Assembly: GCA_913051905.1 (NCBI GenBank)
Contig: CAJXBY010000056.1
Location: 1 to 14,027 of the forward strand
DNA: 14,027 nucleotides
From: an uncultured Gammaproteobacteria bacterium
Lineage (GTDB): Bacteria > Pseudomonadota > Gammaproteobacteria > Arenicellales > UBA868
Direction: 5' to 3'
A program made the position numbers and the translations under genes. The first letter of the stretch is position 1. Each line of letters starts with the position of its first letter. Shown piece by piece: positions 6,349-13,845 of this stretch. The notes under the pieces are model-generated. The model worked only from the letters and a program-made list of their open reading frames with translations. It made no database searches and was not told where the DNA came from.

Positions 6349-7458
6349 GTGGTACAGGAAAGAATACCCGACACCATGCGGGCGGTGGTGCTGACCGGCC
6401 ACGGTGGTCTGGACAAGCTGGTGTTTCACGAGAACTGGCCCACCCCGGTTCCTGAAACTGACGAAGTCCTGATCCGTGTCGGTGCGTGTGGTCTCAACAA
6501 CACTGACGTCAATACCCGCAGCGCCTGGTATTCCAAAGGCAACGTGGATGCGACGACCGGTGGCGCATTGGTCGGTGCCGAGGGCCAGGATGGCACCTGG
6601 GGCGGGGCGTCGATCGACTTTCCCCGCATCCAGGGAGCCGATGCAGTCGGTACCATAGTTAATACTGGTCAGGCAGTGAACGCTTCACTCATCGGGCAGC
6701 GGGTACTGATTGACGGCTGGCTGCGTGATTGGGGTGACCCGATGAATCTCGACAGGACTGGCTACTTCGGCAGCGAATGCGATGGCGGTTACGCGCAGTA
6801 CACCCGGGTTTCCTATCGCCAGGTCCGACCTGTCCACAGTCCTTTATCGGATGCTGAACTTGCAACGTTCGTCTGCTCGTACGTCACTGCGGAAAATATG
6901 CTGAACCGTGCTCAAGTCACGGGAAAAGACACGCTACTAATCACCGGTGCCTCCGGTGGTGTGGGCAGCGCCTTGATACAGCTGGCGCACCGGCGCGGTG
7001 CAAGTTGTGTCGCCATGTGTGGGGCTGATAAAGCGGCAGGTGTGCAGGCAGTGGGGCCGTGTGTTGTGATCGATAGGTCTCCAGAGGACCTCCCGTCTGC
7101 CTTGCGGGACGCAATCGGGCGGGACTCTGTAGATGTGGTCGCCGATGTGGTCGGTGGTGCAATCTGGCCGCAATTGATCGACGTCATTTCGCGTGGTGGC
7201 CGTTACACTTGTGCAGGTGCTATTGCAGGACCCTTGGTCGATTTTGATTTGCGCACTTTTTATCTGCGTGACCTTACGCTTAGTGGCGCTACGGTACCGC
7301 CCCCTGGGGTCTTTGAGGATCTCGTGGGATATATCGAACGGGGGGAAGTCCGGCCGCTGCTGGCCGCAACCTACCCGTTGGAAAAGCTGCGTGAAGCGCA
7401 GCAGGCTTTCATCGACAAGCGCCACGTCGGCAATATCGTGGTGCTTCCGGGTGCCTGA
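6349..7458 (+). CDS. MDR-superfamily alcohol dehydrogenase / quinone-oxidoreductase-like protein, zinc-less
   Basis: A 369-residue medium-chain dehydrogenase/reductase. The N-terminal GroES-like domain includes RAVVLTGHGGLDKL (11-23), VGACGLNNTDVNTR (44-57) and PRIQGADAVG (92-101). The Rossmann domain has TGASGGVG (199-206). The ligands of the zinc-dependent subfamily (a Cys in GxC-x-D and the GHE motif) are replaced by Asn-Asn-x-Asp and QGADAVG, so it belongs to the zinc-independent, probably NADPH-using, quinone-reductase-like branch. It should reduce or oxidise a carbonyl or enone. The start is GTG 6349; AGGAG at 6331-6335 is somewhat distant, and GAAGG lies closer. An internal ATG at 6376, which begins right at the family consensus, is a fair alternative. 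It leads the plus-strand group, 25 bases before the APS kinase. Confidence 0.92.
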   Translation: MVQERIPDTMRAVVLTGHGGLDKLVFHENWPTPVPETDEVLIRVGACGLNNTDVNTRSAWYSKGNVDATTGGALVGAEGQDGTWGGASIDFPRIQGADAVGTIVNTGQAVNASLIGQRVLIDGWLRDWGDPMNLDRTGYFGSECDGGYAQYTRVSYRQVRPVHSPLSDAELATFVCSYVTAENMLNRAQVTGKDTLLITGASGGVGSALIQLAHRRGASCVAMCGADKAAGVQAVGPCVVIDRSPEDLPSALRDAIGRDSVDVVADVVGGAIWPQLIDVISRGGRYTCAGAIAGPLVDFDLRTFYLRDLTLSGATVPPPGVFEDLVGYIERGEVRPLLAATYPLEKLREAQQAFIDKRHVGNIVVLPGA

Positions 7459-7483
7459 TATCTGAGGAATGGATCTTTAGAAC

Positions 7484-8533
7484 ATGAGTGAGCGTATTTC
7501 CCAGGACAAGGAGAGTAGAAAAGTCCAAAAGTTGCGTGAAGTGTCAGCAGCGCTGCTGAGCGGGGAGTACCAGCCGCTTGTCGATGGTGTGTTATCAACG
7601 ACCGCCGGTAAAACGCCAACTGCAGACCAGTTTGCTGCCCACCTGGTCTGGACCGGCCGCGACCCCATGCTTCCGGAGCGCCCCTATCTGATTCGCCTTG
7701 CTGGGATTGAAGCCACGGTCCAGGTCACGGACCTCCCGTATCGTGTTGACACGGATACGATGGAGCATCTCGCGGCGAAAACACTGATCTCGGGTGAGAT
7801 CGGTTACTGCAAGATAGCCTTGGATCGCGCTGTTCCATTCGATGACGATGCCGGCGATGACTGGTCTGGTGCGTTTACGCTGATCGATAAGGGTGGGAAC
7901 GCAACAGTTGGCGCTGGAGTCATCGACTTTGCACTGCGCCGGGCTACCAATATCGGTTGGTACAAAACCAAAGTCGATAAGGCGGCCCGCGCACGGGCTA
8001 ACGGGCAGAAGCCGTGCGTGCTGTGGTTCACAGGGCTTTCAGGGGCCGGGAAGTCCACGGTTGCCGATCTGCTGGAACAGAAACTTCATACCATGGGTAG
8101 ACGCACTTATCTGCTCGACGGCGATAACGTTCGCCACGGACTCAGCCGCGATCTCGGATTTACCGATCAGGACCGGGTCGAGAACATCCGGCGTATTGCG
8201 GAAGTCGCAAAACTCATGGCCGATGCCGGATTGATTGTACTGGCCTCCTTTATTTCGCCATTTCGGTCTGAACGCCAGATGGCACGGGACCTTATGGATG
8301 AGGGGGAATTCGTCGAGATCTATGTGGATGCGCCGCTGGCGGTTTGTGAAGCCCGCGATCCGAAGTCCTTATACAAAAAAGCAAGGTCAGGGAAATTGAA
8401 GAACTTCACCGGCATCGACTCAGCCTATGAGGCTCCTGAGAACGCTGACATTACCCTGGCCGCAGCGGACAAGGACCCGGAAACCCTGGTCAATGAGGTA
8501 CTGGTGTATCTGCAGGCTCGGCAATTCGTCTAG
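7484..8533 (+). CDS. APS kinase fused to CysN domain III, lacking the CysN GTPase domain
   Basis: A 349-residue protein. Residues about 175-349 are a full adenylyl-sulfate kinase, making PAPS from APS and ATP: Walker A GLSGAGKS (184-191), [10 protein letters not shown] (211-220), [15 protein letters not shown], the FISPFR segment (256-261) with the Ser used in catalysis, and the lid [19 protein letters not shown]. Residues about 47-170 match the last beta-barrel domain of CysN/NodQ, the GTPase subunit of ATP sulfurylase: [42 protein letters not shown]. The G-domain and domain II, normally over 300 residues before this point, are absent. The first 46 residues are unrelated. It therefore looks like a bifunctional CysNC reduced to domain III plus kinase. 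No cysD or intact cysN is nearby, so APS must come from elsewhere. ATG 7484 has only a weak, distant GAGGA. Confidence 0.93.
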   Translation: MSERISQDKESRKVQKLREVSAALLSGEYQPLVDGVLSTTAGKTPTADQFAAHLVWTGRDPMLPERPYLIRLAGIEATVQVTDLPYRVDTDTMEHLAAKTLISGEIGYCKIALDRAVPFDDDAGDDWSGAFTLIDKGGNATVGAGVIDFALRRATNIGWYKTKVDKAARARANGQKPCVLWFTGLSGAGKSTVADLLEQKLHTMGRRTYLLDGDNVRHGLSRDLGFTDQDRVENIRRIAEVAKLMADAGLIVLASFISPFRSERQMARDLMDEGEFVEIYVDAPLAVCEARDPKSLYKKARSGKLKNFTGIDSAYEAPENADITLAAADKDPETLVNEVLVYLQARQFV

Positions 8534-8689
8534 CGTGCGGCATCGGGCCTGTCCCAATGACTTTCAACCAGGCACGATCGGGACTTCAGGTATGAAAAGA
8601 CCAATCCGTACAACCATTCGCGAAGGTGCACGTATCGGTAGCTCATGGGTCCGGAGTGAGATCGCCGTGCTGCGCAAGGGTTAGGCCCG

Positions 8690-9430
8690 GTGCACAGGAT
8701 TCTGGTGCTCTGGGCAACACCGCGGTCCACCGGTACCGCGTTTGAATGGATGATGCGCCAGCGTGGTGATCTTCACTGTTTTCACGAACCTTTCGGTGAG
8801 TGGTGGTACGAGGGTGATGGTGCACCCTGGCCCCGACTGACACCGGAGAGTCCACGTAAACCCGGACTGACCTTCGAGAAGGTGTGGTCGAAGCTCAAAC
8901 AGGCCGCAGCGCAAGGACCTGTTTTTTCAAAGGATTTTCCGCACTACATCGAGGATCACTGGAGCGACGAATTTCTCGATCACTTTAACCATTCTTTCCT
9001 GATCCGTGATGCGGCGAAGGTCGTGACCAGTGTGCAGAAACGCTGGCCGGACGTCTACTTGAAGGAACTGGGGTTCATCGAACAACGCCGGCTGTTTGAT
9101 CACCTGGCAGACCGCGATGGCCAACCGCCGCCGGTGATCGATTCGGATGATCTTCTCAAAGATCCCGAGACCATCGTGAATGCCTACTGTGATGCGACAG
9201 GTATACCTTTCATCAAGGAGGCATTGACCTGGGAGGAGGGTGCCAGCACGGAGGCTTACAGCTGGTATGACAGCGGTTCCTGGCACGAGAAATTGAAAGG
9301 GTCTACCGGACTCAAGCCACAAAAGCCCGGCTATACCGATATTTCAGACGCGCCCGACCGCGCAAAGCAGCTCTATGAGCAGGTGCTGCCGCATTATGAG
9401 CATCTCTATGCGCATCGCCTGCGGCCTTGA
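8690..9430 (+). CDS. PAPS-dependent sulfotransferase-like protein
   Basis: A 246-residue cytosolic protein. The opening strand and loop ILVLWATPRSTGTAFEW (4-20) matches the 5'-phosphosulfate binding loop of a bacterial sulfotransferase subgroup that usually reads PRSxSTAFE. FLIRDAAKVVTSVQKRWP (103-120) is the 3'-phosphate motif, with Arg106 and Ser114. HEPF (32-35) and SKDFPHYI (80-87) follow the family pattern. It should transfer a sulfo group from PAPS to an alcohol or amine acceptor, which is unknown. No signal peptide is visible. It lies about 156 bases after the APS kinase, and the pairing supports true PAPS use. The start is a GTG at 8690 with a poor ribosome site. Some proteins with this loop have no proven sulfotransferase activity, so the function is probable rather than certain. 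Confidence 0.87.
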   Translation: MHRILVLWATPRSTGTAFEWMMRQRGDLHCFHEPFGEWWYEGDGAPWPRLTPESPRKPGLTFEKVWSKLKQAAAQGPVFSKDFPHYIEDHWSDEFLDHFNHSFLIRDAAKVVTSVQKRWPDVYLKELGFIEQRRLFDHLADRDGQPPPVIDSDDLLKDPETIVNAYCDATGIPFIKEALTWEEGASTEAYSWYDSGSWHEKLKGSTGLKPQKPGYTDISDAPDRAKQLYEQVLPHYEHLYAHRLRP

Positions 9431-9555
9431 CGAGGCACGTTCCCTGCGTATGAAACCCCCGGGTCTGGTTGCCAGTTTGGACAGCGCCGGCTAGCATTCC
9501 GAACTCTGAGTCGGCTTGACGAACCGAGACACTGACATGTCCCCTAAACCCATCA

Positions 9556-9735
9556 GTGGAGGCCCTGTGGTCGCACACCCTGCCATCGCATGATTACCTG
9601 GGACCCGGGATACTGGAGCATGAAAAGACTGCGATCTTTTACCGCCACTGGTACTACGCCGGGTACGCTAGCCAGTTCACCAGCCCAGGCGATTTTCCAG
9701 AAAAGGTGAGAATTAATCAGGCAGGGGAGTGGTGA
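9556..9735 (+). pseudogene. N-terminal remnant of a second Rieske oxygenase
   Basis: A 59-residue frame from GTG 9556 to TGA 9733-9735. Its centre, TLPSHDYLGPGILEHEKTAI followed by FYRHWYYAGYASQF and PGDF, is the standard N-terminal segment of Rieske oxygenase alpha subunits: the helix that reads Y-x-x-x-x-x-x-x-E-x-x-x-I-F-x-x-x-W, then the strand ending in PGD. The equivalent stretch in the intact Rieske protein of this window is SDCYLDARYLKVEQEQVFHR with SWQFLCHEEKLREPGNY. After PGDF only 12 more residues follow. The Rieske cluster site and the whole catalytic domain, roughly 300 residues, are gone. Its TGA shares one base with the ATG of the downstream aldolase gene (TGATG), so it may now act as a translated leader. 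It is different in sequence from the intact oxygenase, so it is not a recent duplicate. Confidence 0.7.
9723..9729 (+). promoter_or_regulatory. Ribosome binding site of the DapA-family gene
   Basis: AGGGGAG ends five bases before ATG 9735, inside the last codons of the Rieske remnant. This spacing favours ATG 9735 over the GTG codons at 9729 and 9732. Confidence 0.55.
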
Positions 9736-10658
9736 TGACTGAATCGACGGAATTCCGGGGCGTGTTCCCGATCGTACCGACACCATTCGATGATGATGGC
9801 GTATTGGATCTCGACAGCCAGCGGCGGGTGCTGGACTGCATGATCGACCAGCAAGTGGACGGCCTGTGCATCATCGCCAACTACTCAGAACAGTTCCTGC
9901 TGAGCGATGCCGAACGCGACCAGTTGATGAGGGTGTGCCTGGAGTACGTTGCCGAACGGGTCCCCGTGATTGTCACCTGCTCGCACTTCTCCACCCAGGT
10001 GGTCGAGGACCGCTGCCGTGCTGCAGCGGATCTCGGTGCGGATATGATCATGCTGATGCCGCCTTATCATGGCGTCGGACTACAGGCGGTCGAACAAGCG
10101 GTTTTCGAACACTTCGAACGCGCGGCTGCTGCGGGCGGTATCCCGATCATGGTGCAGGATGCACCGCTTTCCGGTGTCCACTTGCCGGTGTCGCTGTTGG
10201 TGCGACTGGCACAAGCGATCCCCCTGCTCCAGTACTTCAAGATTGAAACGCCCCAGGCTGCGGGGAAACTGCGTGCACTGATTGCCGAGGGCGGTGACGA
10301 TATTCTCGGTCCGTTCGACGGAGAAGAAGGGATCACCCTGATGGCTGATCTTGATGCCGGGGCTACGGGCACCATGTGTTCGGCTCTGATTCCCGACCTG
10401 ATCAGACCGGTGGTCGAAAAGCATCACGCGGGGGACCGGGATGGTGCGGCGCAGTGTTACCACCGGATACTGCCGCTGATCAACTACGAGAACCGGCAAT
10501 GCGGTCTGCGGGCCACCAAGACCATTATGAAAGAGGGCGGTGTGATCCGCTCGGATCACGTCCGTCATCCCCTGGGACCTCTGGACCCCGAAACCCGGAA
10601 AGGACTGCTGACCCTGGTGCGTGCCTTGGATCCTCTTGCCCTACGCTGGGGGCATTGA
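9735..10658 (+). CDS. Dihydrodipicolinate synthase (DapA)-superfamily lyase/aldolase, atypical active site
   Basis: A 307-residue TIM-barrel protein of the DapA/NAL superfamily, normal in length. RGVFPIVPTPFDDDG (8-22) is the typical N-terminus. The Schiff-base lysine is Lys169 in LQYFKIETP, and the C-terminal GPFDGEEG and ATGTMCSALIPDL segments fit the fold. The Thr-Thr of the usual GTTGE is replaced by NYSEQ (49-53), and the catalytic Tyr of the YNxP strand by Asp142 in VQDAPLSG. It is thus unlikely to be lysine-biosynthetic DapA and more likely an aldolase, hydratase or dehydratase for another 2-oxo acid. I start it at ATG 9735, which overlaps the Rieske remnant stop, with AGGGGAG five bases upstream. 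It ends 24 bases from the convergent GMC gene. Confidence 0.9.
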   Translation: MTESTEFRGVFPIVPTPFDDDGVLDLDSQRRVLDCMIDQQVDGLCIIANYSEQFLLSDAERDQLMRVCLEYVAERVPVIVTCSHFSTQVVEDRCRAAADLGADMIMLMPPYHGVGLQAVEQAVFEHFERAAAAGGIPIMVQDAPLSGVHLPVSLLVRLAQAIPLLQYFKIETPQAAGKLRALIAEGGDDILGPFDGEEGITLMADLDAGATGTMCSALIPDLIRPVVEKHHAGDRDGAAQCYHRILPLINYENRQCGLRATKTIMKEGGVIRSDHVRHPLGPLDPETRKGLLTLVRALDPLALRWGH

Positions 10659-10682
10659 TTCTGTTTTCCTTAAGGTTCTGAT

Positions 10683-12287
10683 TCACTCGGAGTGCGGTCG
10701 CGAACCCCGTATCAGGTCTGCAGCCTTCTCGGCGATCATCACCGCGGGGGCGTGGGTGTTGCCGGACACCAGCGCGGGCATGATCGAGCAGTCCACTACG
10801 CGTAAAGCGGTCACACCCCGGACCCTCAGTTCATTGTCCACCACAGCTCCGGCGTCTGTTCCCATCCGGCAGGTCCCGGCAGGGTGGAATATAGTTACTC
10901 CGCTGTGACGGGCAAAATCCAGAATCTCCGTATCCGTGTGCGCCGCCTCGCCGGGCTGGTATTCCTCGACTATATAGCGGTCAAGGGCAGGTTGGGCCGC
11001 AATTCGACGGGCCACTTTGACGCCCGCAACCACGGTCTGTTGGTCAACTTCCGCGGACAGGTAAGCCGGATGAATCTCAGGCTTTTCCAGGGGATCACCT
11101 GATCCGATACTGACGTGGCCTCGGCTGGCCGGTCTGAGTTGGCAGACTGAGGTTGTAAAGCCCGAAAATCGGTGCAGGGGTGATCCAGGCAGGTCGGATG
11201 ACAGCGCACCGAAATGGAACTGGATATCCGGCCTGTCCAGATCATCACGGGTCCTGAGGAACGCGCCTGCCTGGTTGATGCCGATCGCCATAGGGCCCGA
11301 GCGCCACAAGACATACTGGAGACCCATGCGTATTTTTCGCCAGAGACTCTGCAGGTCGTCATTGGTGGTGAGCGGCCTGGAACAGCGGTGAATCACCCGC
11401 ACCTGCAGATGATCCTGGAGGTTTTTACCGACCTCCGGGCGCTCGCACAGTACGCTGATGCCGTGGCGCCTGAGAAGATCCGCATCACCGATTCCGGAGA
11501 GTTGCAGGAGCTGCGGCGACTGTACCGTACCGGCACAGAGCAGCACTTCGCGCAGGGCGCGCACCTGCTTCTCCTGACCGTCTTGAAGATAGTACACCGT
11601 GTCCGCTCGGGTGTTTGTGAAACCGATCCGGCAGACATGGGCTTCTGTTTCAACCGAAAGGTTTGCCCTTCTGAGCGCGGGGCGCAGATAACCGGTCGCC
11701 GAACTGCAGCGCCGTCCCCGCCAGGTGTGCAGCTGATAGTAGCCGGCACCCTCCTGCGTTTTGCCGTTGAAGTCGTCGTTGGCCGGAAAACCTGCTTCGA
11801 CACAGCTCTCGATGAACGCCCTGGCGAGGGGATTCGGTGTGCCGACGTCTGACACGCCGACGGGGCCGTTGTCACCGTGAAAAGCGTTTGCGCCGCGCTG
11901 ATTCCGTTCGGCGCGGATAAAGTAAGGCAGTACGTCGTCCCAACCCCAGCCCCGGTTGCCCAGTTCGGCCCAGTGGTCGTAGTCCTGTGCCTGACCGCGA
12001 ATATAGATCAGACCGTTGATGGCACTGGACCCACCAAGCACCTTGCCCCTCGGCCAGTAGATCGACCGGTTGTTCAGTCCCGGGTCGGGCCGGGTGTAAT
12101 GCTGCCAGTTGTAACGTGGGTGGAACATGGTCTTGGCGTAGCCGATCGGGACATGGATCCAGGGATAGCGATCTTTTTCACCGGCTTCCAGGAGCAGAAC
12201 CCGGGTCCCCGAATCGGCAGACAGACGGTTGGCGAGTACACACCCGGCTGAGCCGGCACCGACAATGACGTAGTCGAATTCACTCAT
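10683..12287 (-). CDS. GMC-family FAD oxidoreductase (choline-dehydrogenase-like)
   Basis: A complete 534-residue glucose-methanol-choline oxidoreductase. The FAD-binding VIVGAGSAG lies at residues 7-15, the LEAG strand at 33-36, and the first GMC signature GKVLGGSSAINGLIYIRG at 81-98. The second signature includes GTVQSPQLLQLSGIG. The catalytic pair is His468 in FHPAGTCRMG and Asn510 in SGNTH, close to the His/Asn arrangement of choline oxidase, with His512 also present. Such enzymes oxidise primary or secondary alcohols with FAD; bacterial relatives act on choline, alkyl alcohols, polyethylene glycol or sugars. No signal peptide is visible. It lies about 100 bases after the serine hydrolase on the same strand and faces the DapA-like gene. 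The ATG at 12287 has no clear Shine-Dalgarno. Annotation as betA is not justified without wider context. Confidence 0.95.
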   Translation of the reverse strand: MSEFDYVIVGAGSAGCVLANRLSADSGTRVLLLEAGEKDRYPWIHVPIGYAKTMFHPRYNWQHYTRPDPGLNNRSIYWPRGKVLGGSSAINGLIYIRGQAQDYDHWAELGNRGWGWDDVLPYFIRAERNQRGANAFHGDNGPVGVSDVGTPNPLARAFIESCVEAGFPANDDFNGKTQEGAGYYQLHTWRGRRCSSATGYLRPALRRANLSVETEAHVCRIGFTNTRADTVYYLQDGQEKQVRALREVLLCAGTVQSPQLLQLSGIGDADLLRRHGISVLCERPEVGKNLQDHLQVRVIHRCSRPLTTNDDLQSLWRKIRMGLQYVLWRSGPMAIGINQAGAFLRTRDDLDRPDIQFHFGALSSDLPGSPLHRFSGFTTSVCQLRPASRGHVSIGSGDPLEKPEIHPAYLSAEVDQQTVVAGVKVARRIAAQPALDRYIVEEYQPGEAAHTDTEILDFARHSGVTIFHPAGTCRMGTDAGAVVDNELRVRGVTALRVVDCSIMPALVSGNTHAPAVMIAEKAADLIRGSRPHSE

Positions 12288-12339
12288 TGGTGTGCTGTTC
12301 GAATCGGTCGCACCATTACTGACAGGTGATGGACTGAAG

Positions 12340-12364
12340 CCCGGGTTCCAGAGAGCAACCCGGG
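12340..12364 (-). terminator. Inverted repeat, possible weak terminator or attenuator after the serine hydrolase
   Basis: CCCGGGTT (12340-12347) and AACCCGGG (12357-12364) form a perfect 8-base-pair stem with a 9-base loop. It lies 27 bases downstream of the serine hydrolase stop and about 50 bases upstream of the GMC start. No run of T follows on the minus strand, so a classical intrinsic terminator is not supported. It could be a stabilising hairpin, a partial terminator between the two genes, or a protein binding site. Confidence 0.45.
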
Positions 12365-12390
12365 TCTTGGTGCCAGATAGGGCAATGCCA

Positions 12391-13845
12391 TCAGTCCCAG
12401 AACGGCAGGGTGTCGTCCCGTTCCATGAGGCTCAACCGGTCCAGACGGAGGCCGCTGACTCGTCCGTCAGTGTCACTGACCAGGGCGATCTTCGGTTTGA
12501 CCACCGATGCGGTGTCCAGCGCCAGGAAAAACGGATCGTGCGCATCAGCCCTGATCAGCCGAATTCCGTTGCGCCAGTCGCCCCGGCGGGACCGGAGTAT
12601 GAGGTCCCCGTTTTCCTCAGTAATCTGCAGTCGTCCGTGGCTGCGCACCGGTCGGGAGTTGGTGAGTATCCCGTCAGGAAATGTGTACACCCCGACTGCA
12701 GACGACCGGACCTCTGCGTCCAGCGGCAGGTCCGGGAGAACCGGTGAGGGTGCATCCAGGACGGCCTGCAACAGCTGGCTGTACACCTCCTCGGAGCAAT
12801 CTAGATAGGCGTTCAGATGAACCAGCATGGCGAGCTTCCTGTTCGGTATCACGGTCAGATTCGTGTTCCATCCTCCGTCCACCCCGCCGTTGTGCCCAAA
12901 GGTGAACTCTTCAAACTCGTGTGCGCGGAAAAACCCCAGTCCCATACTGGCCAGCCGTTCGTCCGGGCACCAGTGTGGTTTCAGCATCTCGTCGAAAGTC
13001 TGTGGCGTGACGACACCACCGCCGTGTGCCAGGAGTGCGGCTGCGTAAAGAGCCATATCCGGGATGTTCGACTGCACGGCACCAGCTGCCCGGCCGTTGA
13101 TGTACACCCAGTCACCGGGGATGTTGTGGCTGTCGACGGCCCGGCTCGGCGGGGGCGGCTTGCCCAGCAGTTCAAGCTGATCTAGGGATTCCGGGCTGGG
13201 CGCATGCCGGTAGCCCGTGGTCAGGCGCTCGCCAGGGTGGTCCAGGTTGTCGGTCTGGAGCATGCCCAGAGGTTCAAAGATCCGGCGTTGCAGCACTGTC
13301 TCAATGGTTGCCTGTTCGAGTCGGGCGATGATCTCCCCCGCCACCATCCAGCCGTGGTTCGCGTAGTGCCATTTGCTACCTGGTCTGACATCGATCGTGA
13401 TGCCGTTGGGGTATTTCTCGGCCAATGGTGGTGTGTCCGGACCATCCGCCCACAGAACCCTGATGGGATCAGCAGCGTCGGCAGCTGTCGGCGCTTCGCC
13501 GATGCCGCCGGTATGGGTAAGCAGGTGCCAGAGGGTCAGCTCATCGCCGTAGCCGTTCAGTATCAGATCCGGCAACAGATCGGCGACCCGCGAGTCAAGA
13601 TGGAGCCGGCCTTCTTCAACCAGAGCCATAGCGCACAGGCACACCATGGTCTTGGTGATGGAGCCTATGCGCTGGTGAAGGTACGGGTCCTGGGGTCTTC
13701 GCTGGGCGATGTCAGCCCAGCCGAAGCCCTCGGCATAGACCAGTTCGCTACCGGACACCACCCCCACCGACAGCCCGGGCAGGTGAAATGTTTCGAGCAA
13801 CCGGTTTGCGGTGTCCGAGATACGTTCGGTTGACAATGGAGTCAT
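12391..13845 (-). CDS. Class-C beta-lactamase/esterase-family serine hydrolase
   Basis: A serine hydrolase of the Beta-lactamase (PF00144) fold, 484 residues from the ATG at 13845. Ser62-x-x-Lys65 lies in RIGSITKTM, the Tyr161-x-Asn163 motif in WHYANHGW, and the third element His318-Asn-Gly in FGHNGG in place of KTG. The HxG form is typical of esterases and D-aminopeptidase or DD-peptidase-like relatives rather than resistance enzymes. Residues about 370-484 form a C-terminal lipocalin-like beta region. No signal peptide is evident, so a cytoplasmic esterase or amidase is likely. A TTG at 13908 would add 21 basic residues; neither start has a good ribosome site, and I prefer the ATG as the added stretch does not look conserved. 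It is followed on the same strand by the GMC oxidase. Confidence 0.9.
   Translation of the reverse strand: MTPLSTERISDTANRLLETFHLPGLSVGVVSGSELVYAEGFGWADIAQRRPQDPYLHQRIGSITKTMVCLCAMALVEEGRLHLDSRVADLLPDLILNGYGDELTLWHLLTHTGGIGEAPTAADAADPIRVLWADGPDTPPLAEKYPNGITIDVRPGSKWHYANHGWMVAGEIIARLEQATIETVLQRRIFEPLGMLQTDNLDHPGERLTTGYRHAPSPESLDQLELLGKPPPPSRAVDSHNIPGDWVYINGRAAGAVQSNIPDMALYAAALLAHGGGVVTPQTFDEMLKPHWCPDERLASMGLGFFRAHEFEEFTFGHNGGVDGGWNTNLTVIPNRKLAMLVHLNAYLDCSEEVYSQLLQAVLDAPSPVLPDLPLDAEVRSSAVGVYTFPDGILTNSRPVRSHGRLQITEENGDLILRSRRGDWRNGIRLIRADAHDPFFLALDTASVVKPKIALVSDTDGRVSGLRLDRLSLMERDDTLPFWD

Noticed and set aside
6039..6416. Minus-strand open frame overlapping the start of the MDR gene
   Set aside because: Its product is rich in Ser, Arg and Pro without pattern. 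The plus-strand readings (remnant and MDR N-terminus) look like real protein.
8592..8684. 30-codon plus-strand frame between the APS kinase and sulfotransferase (MKRPIRTTIREGARIG...)
   Set aside because: Poor ribosome site, no recognised family and too short to support. It could be a leader or remnant but there is no positive evidence.
10659..10682. Bidirectional terminator between the convergent DapA-like and GMC genes
   Set aside because: Only 24 bases with no stem-loop; the short T-rich stretch alone does not support one.
11214..11852. Plus-strand open frame of 212 codons opposite the GMC oxidoreductase
   Set aside because: Shadow of a fully conserved GMC gene; no family resemblance and no independent ribosome site.
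13204..13833. Plus-strand open frame of 209 codons opposite the serine hydrolase
   Set aside because: Antisense shadow of the beta-lactamase-fold gene; low-information product.
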